Shown here one piece after another: positions 6,452 through 9,750 of a stretch of DNA of 9,750 bases. Location of the stretch: positions 1-9,750 of the forward strand of contig CANUCM010000065.1 of NCBI GenBank assembly GCA_947856675.1. Reading direction: 5' to 3'. The translations under genes and the position numbers were made by a program. The stretch is from an uncultured Clostridia bacterium (GTDB lineage Bacteria; Bacillota; Clostridia; Oscillospirales; Butyricicoccaceae). The notes beneath the pieces were generated by a model that saw only the letters and a list, made by a program, of their open reading frames with translations, made no database searches and was not told where the DNA came from. How positions within the stretch are numbered: position 1 is the stretch's first letter; every line of letters starts with the position of its first letter.

Positions 6452-7127
6452 TGCTGTAATACCCGCCCATTCTGTCGCTGATCACAAGGCCTCCGTCAAT
6501 GGTGACCACTCTTTTTTCAAACTGGTTGACCAGTTCCTTCTCGTGTGTAACGATGACAACCGTCGTGCCCAGCATATTGATCTTTTCAAGGAGCATCATC
6601 AGTTCCAGGGACCTGGCCGGATCCAGGTTGCCCGTCGGCTCGTCGGCGATGATCATGTTGGGGTTGTTGACCAGCGCGCGCGCAATGGCCACACGCTGCT
6701 GCTCCCCGCCCGAAAGCTCGCCGGGAAAACGCCGCGACTTGTGCAAAAGCCCCACCAGATCCAAAACGTACGGCACGCGCTTTTTGATGACGCGCGTCGG
6801 CGCGCCCACCGCGCGCATGACAAACGCCACGTTTTCATACACCGTTTTGTTGTCAATCAACCGGAAATCCTGAAACACCACGCCAATCGTACGGCGAAGA
6901 TACGGCACCTCACGCTGCTTGATAGTCCCGACACTGAAGCCGTTGACCGTCACTTTTCCCGAAGTGGGCCGGACCTCGGCGGCCAGCATTTTGATGATGG
7001 TCGATTTTCCCGAGCCCGAAGGACCGACGATAAACACAAACTCGCCGTCCTCAATGGTCAGCGTCACGCCTTTAAGAGCCTTGGTGCCGTTGTCATAGGT
7101 TTTGTAGGCATCAAGAAGTTTTACCAT
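6432..7127 (-). CDS. ftsE: Cell division ATP-binding protein FtsE
   Basis: FtsE is the cytoplasmic ATPase of FtsEX. The 231-residue protein has every ABC motif: Walker A GPSGSGKS (35-42), Q-loop Q86 in VFQDFRL, signature LSGGEQQRVAIAR (138-150), Walker B MIIADEPTGNLD (158-169) and the switch histidine H195. The FQDFRLIDNKTVYENVAF stretch is characteristic of FtsE rather than of general LolD-type ATPases. I chose the ATG at 7127 because MVKLLDAYKTY aligns with the usual FtsE beginning; the frame is open to 7172 but that extension would start inside the upstream terminator tail. The GGAGG site at 7144-7140 is 12 bases from this ATG, longer than ideal, and no better in-frame start lies between. 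It is the first gene of the ftsE-ftsX-M23-S41 run; I see no clear promoter directly in front of it. Confidence 0.96.
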   Translation of the reverse strand: MVKLLDAYKTYDNGTKALKGVTLTIEDGEFVFIVGPSGSGKSTIIKMLAAEVRPTSGKVTVNGFSVGTIKQREVPYLRRTIGVVFQDFRLIDNKTVYENVAFVMRAVGAPTRVIKKRVPYVLDLVGLLHKSRRFPGELSGGEQQRVAIARALVNNPNMIIADEPTGNLDPARSLELMMLLEKINMLGTTVVIVTHEKELVNQFEKRVVTIDGGLVISDRMGGYYSNGQVQH

Positions 7128-7161
7128 ATGTGCGCAATTCCTCCGAAAAAAACATCCCTTT

Positions 7162-7199
7162 AAAACGAGCAAAAGAGCCGCGCAATCTGCGGACGGCTC
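7162..7199 (-). terminator. Intrinsic terminator after the PucR/CdaR-like gene
   Basis: GAGCCG (7175-7180) pairs with CGGCTC (7194-7199), extended inward by CGCA (7181-7184) with TGCG (7188-7191), a two-base bulge and an ATC loop. On the minus strand the stem is followed at once by TTTTGCTCGTTTT. It starts 37 bases past the stop codon of the regulator and ends only about 35 bases before the ftsE start codon, so the ftsE leader is very short or transcription reads through. Confidence 0.82.
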
Positions 7200-7235
7200 C
7201 CTGCCGAAGCGAACAGCCTTGCGCCGCCGCTCCGC

Positions 7236-8321
7236 TTATGAAAAGCTCTCCCTGGATTTCAGATACTTTTTGACCATGAGCGCCACTTTCAAAACGATGG
7301 CATTGTCAAACTCGCGCAGGTCGAGCCCTGTGATCTTTTTGATTTTTTCCAGGCGGTACACCAGCGTATTGCGGTGCACAAACAGCTTGCGCGATGTTTC
7401 AGACACATTGAGGTTGTTTTCAAAGAACTTCTGGATGGTAAACAGCGTTTCCTCATCCAGCGATTCAATGGACCCCTTGCGGAAGACCTCTGACAAAAAC
7501 ATCTCGCACAGCGTGGTGGGCAGCTGATAGATCAGCCGGCCAATGCCCAGGCTTTCGAAGTTCATGACCGTCAGCTCTTCGTCAAACACACGGCCGATGT
7601 CCACCGCTATCTGGGCCTCCTTAAAGGAGCGGGCGACATCCTTCAACTGCGCCGCCACCGCGCCGATACCGATAACATGCTCAAGCTGCAGCTCCTCGGT
7701 CAGCGCGGAGTCGATGAGCTTTGCAATGCGCACGATTTCCTTGGAATCGGGGTTTTTCAGCTCCTTGACCAGAACGACCTCGCTCTCGTTGATGGTGATG
7801 GCAAAATCCTTCTGACGGTCGGGGAACAGGCGCTGCAAAACCTCAACCACCGCGGCATCCTGCCGCTCGCTCATGCGCACAAGATACACCACCCGGCGCA
7901 CATCGCTGCTGAAGTTCATCTCGCGCGATTTAATATAAATATCACCCGGCAGAATGTTGTCAAGCAAAATCTTCTTGACAAACGTCACTTTGTCGTGTTT
8001 CTCATCATACAGCGACTGGCTGTTGCTGATGGCCACTGCCGTAACGGCGCACACCATGGCTGCGCAGTCGCCCTTCTGGCTTGCAAAAACGGCATACTCG
8101 GAACCGTTTTCATATCCGCTCAGGAGGTGGAAGCAGTAGCCGCCGACCTCACCCTCCTCTGCGCCGGACGCGAAAAACTCCCCCGCCGCCTCGACGTTTT
8201 CGCCGATGAAGCGAAGCTCCGTACACGATACAATGTTTCCCGCCGCGTCGACAACGCCCAGCATAAACGAAACCTTGCTCTTGATTTCGAGAAGGATGCT
8301 CTGAAACAGTCTTGCTGCCAC
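7236..8321 (-). CDS. PucR/CdaR-family transcriptional regulator
   Basis: This is a probable DNA-binding regulator of the PucR/CdaR family. The last ~60 residues form the family's C-terminal helix-turn-helix (about 303-352), with the hallmark FVHRNTLVYRLEKIKKITG. A GGDEF-like middle region (about 135-265, with GIGAVAAQLKDVARSFKEA) is also usual. The N-terminus (about 1-100: ILLEIKSKVSFMLGVVDAAG) resembles the sugar-diacid recognition region of CdaR, but the ligand cannot be read from the sequence. The start is GTG at 8321: a TAA lies directly upstream in frame, so no longer form is possible, and AAAGGG lies about 10 bases before it. The 361-residue length fits the family. It is transcribed from its own probable promoter at 8374-8402 and closed by the terminator at 7162-7199. 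No sugar-diacid or purine catabolic gene is next to it, so its target is unknown; ftsE or itself are candidates by position only. Confidence 0.88.
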   Translation of the reverse strand: MAARLFQSILLEIKSKVSFMLGVVDAAGNIVSCTELRFIGENVEAAGEFFASGAEEGEVGGYCFHLLSGYENGSEYAVFASQKGDCAAMVCAVTAVAISNSQSLYDEKHDKVTFVKKILLDNILPGDIYIKSREMNFSSDVRRVVYLVRMSERQDAAVVEVLQRLFPDRQKDFAITINESEVVLVKELKNPDSKEIVRIAKLIDSALTEELQLEHVIGIGAVAAQLKDVARSFKEAQIAVDIGRVFDEELTVMNFESLGIGRLIYQLPTTLCEMFLSEVFRKGSIESLDEETLFTIQKFFENNLNVSETSRKLFVHRNTLVYRLEKIKKITGLDLREFDNAIVLKVALMVKKYLKSRESFS

Positions 8322-8373
8322 TTATCATCACCCTTTGTCTATTTTAAATAAATGGTCAAAACGCGCTATGTCT

Positions 8374-8402
8374 AGTTTAATGCATTTTTTATCTTTTTTC
8401 AA
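8374..8402 (-). promoter_or_regulatory. Probable sigma-A promoter for the PucR/CdaR-like gene
   Basis: In the AT-rich gap 8322-8433 the minus strand has TTGAAA (8402-8397) and TAAACT (8379-8374) separated by 17 bases, five and four matches to consensus. Transcription would start near 8367, leaving a leader of about 45 bases before the GTG. AT-richness raises the odds of a chance match. Confidence 0.5.
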
Positions 8403-8424
8403 CAAGAAAATGCAAAGAAAAAAG
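8393..8424 (-). repeat. AT-rich inverted repeat overlapping the regulator promoter
   Basis: CTTTTTTC (8393-8400) and GAAAAAAG (8417-8424) are perfect 8-base inverted arms 16 bases apart; one arm overlaps the -35 box of the candidate promoter. It could be an operator for autoregulation or an A/T-tract upstream element, but low complexity makes chance likely. It is too AT-rich to be a standard terminator for the gene that ends at 8434. Confidence 0.35.
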
Positions 8425-8433
8425 TGAAAATGT

Positions 8434-9159
8434 TCAAAGCAGCCCCGTCATCTCATACAAAAGTGCGCGCTCTTGTTCTGATAATTGCCGAATTTCTCCG
8501 CTTTTAAGGGTTTTGTCCAGCTCTAAAGTTCCGATTTTCAGCCTTCTCAAAAGCAGAACTTTCTTGCCGCACGCCGCGAACATCCGCTTCACCTGATGGA
8601 ATTTCCCCTCGCAAATCACCACATGGCAGGCCCGGCCGTCCCCCGGAAGAATGTCCAGCCGCGCAGGCTGCGAGGTAAAATCTCCCAGATCAAGCCCCGA
8701 AGCAAACGCTTCGGCGTCCGCCCGGCACGCCGGACGGTCCAGCTCCACATAGTAGAGCTTTTCCGTTTTCCAGCGGGGGGAAATGATTCGGTGCACAAGC
8801 TCGCCGTCATCGGTCAGCAGCAGCAGGCCCTCCGCGTCCTTATCCAGCCGCCCCGCCGCGGAAAGCGGCAGGTTCGCATATTTTTCCGGCAGGTAATCGC
8901 AAAACGTCCGCTCGCGGCCGTCGCGCGATGCCGTCAGAACACCGGCCGGCTTGTTCATCATCAGCAGCACCGGCCGCGGAGATTCCAGCACGGCGCCCGA
9001 AGCGCACACCTCGTCCCGGCCGGCGTCGACGTGCTGTTCCGGCCTGCGGCACACTTGCCCGTTTACGCTGACCTGCCCCGCGCGGATGCGCTCCCGGGCC
9101 TCTTTGCGGGTGATCAGGCACGACTGCGCCACATATTTGTCCAACCGTTCCAGCGCCAT
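8434..9159 (-). CDS. 16S rRNA pseudouridine synthase, RsuA family
   Basis: This enzyme converts a uridine of 16S rRNA (U516 in E. coli for RsuA) to pseudouridine during small-subunit assembly. An N-terminal S4 RNA-binding domain (about 1-60: RLDKYVAQSCLITRKEARERIRAGQVSVNG) precedes the catalytic domain. The latter has MMNKPAGVLTA (67-77), the catalytic motif GRLDKDAEGLLLLTDDG with D106, KLYYVEL (134-140), and the C-terminal EGKFHQVKRMF and LLRRLKIGTL motifs. The 241-residue length is usual. RluB, RluE or RluF relatives share the motifs, so the exact target base is not certain, and I give no symbol. The ATG at 9159 comes one base after the stop of the metallophosphoesterase and uses a GAGGTG site 7 bases upstream within that gene, so translation is coupled. 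The gene ends at 8434 without an obvious terminator. Confidence 0.93.
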   Translation of the reverse strand: MALERLDKYVAQSCLITRKEARERIRAGQVSVNGQVCRRPEQHVDAGRDEVCASGAVLESPRPVLLMMNKPAGVLTASRDGRERTFCDYLPEKYANLPLSAAGRLDKDAEGLLLLTDDGELVHRIISPRWKTEKLYYVELDRPACRADAEAFASGLDLGDFTSQPARLDILPGDGRACHVVICEGKFHQVKRMFAACGKKVLLLRRLKIGTLELDKTLKSGEIRQLSEQERALLYEMTGLL

Positions 9160-9160
9160 G

Positions 9161-9750
9161 CTACTGCACCTCGACCAGCGTCAGCTCGGGCACGGACCCC
9201 AGCCTGTACGGCAGGATGGACATTCCGATTCCGCGGTTGACATACACTTTTCCGCCGTCCTCCTTTTCGTACAGGCCGCGCACATACACCTGCGAGCCAA
9301 GGGGCAGGTGAGGCGCCCCGATCAGCGGCAGAAACACCTGTCCCCCGTGGGAATGGCCCGACAGCTGCAGCGGCACGCCGGAAACCTCCAGCGCAAAATC
9401 GGGCTCGTGGACAAGCAGGATATTGTACAGGCTGTCCGACCGCAGCCCCTCGACATCCGGCTGACCGAAAATGGTGTCTGCCGCCCCCACAAAGCACAGC
9501 CCGAGCTCGGGCAGTGCCGCGCTGTCATTTTCCAGCAGCGTAAAGCCCGCCTGCTCCAGCACCTCGGGATAAACCCGGTGTGCCCCGCCGCCCATGTCGT
9601 GATTGCCCCACACGGCCAGGCGCACCGGCGCCGCAATGCCGCCGAGCGCCCCGGCGTCGGCCTCCGGATCGCCCGTGTACTGCTCATAATTATCATAGAA
9701 GTCGCCCAGAAATACCACAATATCGGGGTTCTGCGCGTTGATTTCTTCCA
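9161..9750 (-). CDS. Calcineurin-like metallophosphoesterase, 5' end cut by window
   Basis: Only the C-terminal 195 residues are present; the frame runs open off the window edge, so the GTG at 9718 is internal and not the start. The visible part holds the two-metal phosphoesterase motifs in order: GDxxD-like LGDFYDN, GNHD in AVWGNHDMGG, a histidine in LLVHEPD and GHSHGGQ. The ending YVNRGIGMSILPYRLGSVPELTLVEV matches the YkuE/YaeI type, membrane-associated phosphoesterases whose N-terminus usually carries a hydrophobic anchor and the first metal-binding DxH, both outside this window. The physiological substrate cannot be told from the sequence. The TAG at 9161-9163 is followed after one base by the ATG of the pseudouridine synthase, indicating one operon. 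Confidence 0.88.
   Translation of the reverse strand, partial: EEINAQNPDIVVFLGDFYDNYEQYTGDPEADAGALGGIAAPVRLAVWGNHDMGGGAHRVYPEVLEQAGFTLLENDSAALPELGLCFVGAADTIFGQPDVEGLRSDSLYNILLVHEPDFALEVSGVPLQLSGHSHGGQVFLPLIGAPHLPLGSQVYVRGLYEKEDGGKVYVNRGIGMSILPYRLGSVPELTLVEVQ

Noticed and set aside
6258..7163. A 301-codon plus-strand frame opposite ftsE and the start of ftsX
   Set aside because: It mirrors the conserved ABC coding frame and shows no domain of its own.
7677..8351. A 224-codon plus-strand frame opposite the PucR/CdaR-like gene
   Set aside because: It is a shadow of the regulator frame with no family resemblance, and it runs into the AT-rich promoter gap.
9161..9718. A complete short phosphoesterase starting at the GTG at 9718
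   Set aside because: The frame continues upstream to the window edge (EEINAQNPDIVVFLGD), and the start would remove the first metal-binding motif; the gene is partial.

Overview
The window is a compact stretch of about 9.75 kb from a GC-rich, low-overlap bacterial chromosome. Every gene I can support lies on the minus strand, so transcription runs from right to left. The gene set is FtsEX with an M23 hydrolase and an S41 carboxyl-terminal protease, greA followed directly by lysS, and a PucR/CdaR-type regulator. Together with AGGAGG-like ribosome binding sites and sigma-A type promoters, this suggests a Gram-positive anaerobe of the Clostridia, perhaps an Oscillospiraceae-like lineage. That placement is inference from gene content and composition, not from a marker gene.

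Reading in the direction of transcription: (1) 9750-8434 holds the C-terminal part of a calcineurin-like metallophosphoesterase, cut by the window edge, and a RsuA-type 16S rRNA pseudouridine synthase starting one base after its stop. (2) An AT-rich 112-base gap carries a plausible promoter for a PucR/CdaR-like regulator (8321-7236, GTG start), which ends in a good intrinsic terminator (7199-7162). (3) A cell-wall/division module follows: ftsE (7127-6432), ftsX (overlapping by 20 bases), a secreted coiled-coil M23 (LytM) peptidase 13 bases later, and a membrane-anchored S41/CtpA-type protease 46 bases later. (4) A 166-base gap holds three GC-rich hairpins. (5) An unrecognised 263-residue protein comes next (2893-2102). 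(6) A perfect-consensus sigma-A promoter (TTGACA, 17 bases, TATAAT) overlaps the stop codon of that protein and drives greA and lysS, with a possible weak terminator at the window edge.

Functionally, FtsE (ATPase) and FtsX (membrane transmitter) are expected to control the M23 hydrolase across the membrane so that peptidoglycan is cut only at the right time and place. The neighbouring S41 protease is a candidate for processing or turning over an envelope protein, possibly that hydrolase. GreA (rescue of backtracked RNA polymerase) and LysRS form a housekeeping transcription/translation pair.

I did not find a new defence, mobile or biosynthetic system here. There are no tRNAs, rRNAs, CRISPR arrays, insertion sequences or prophage genes that I can see. 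The items most worth a second look are the orphan protein with an in-frame repeated PEKSG segment, the consensus promoter with a dyad laid across its -35 box, the structured gap after the protease gene, and the intact catalytic residues of the FtsEX-linked hydrolase.
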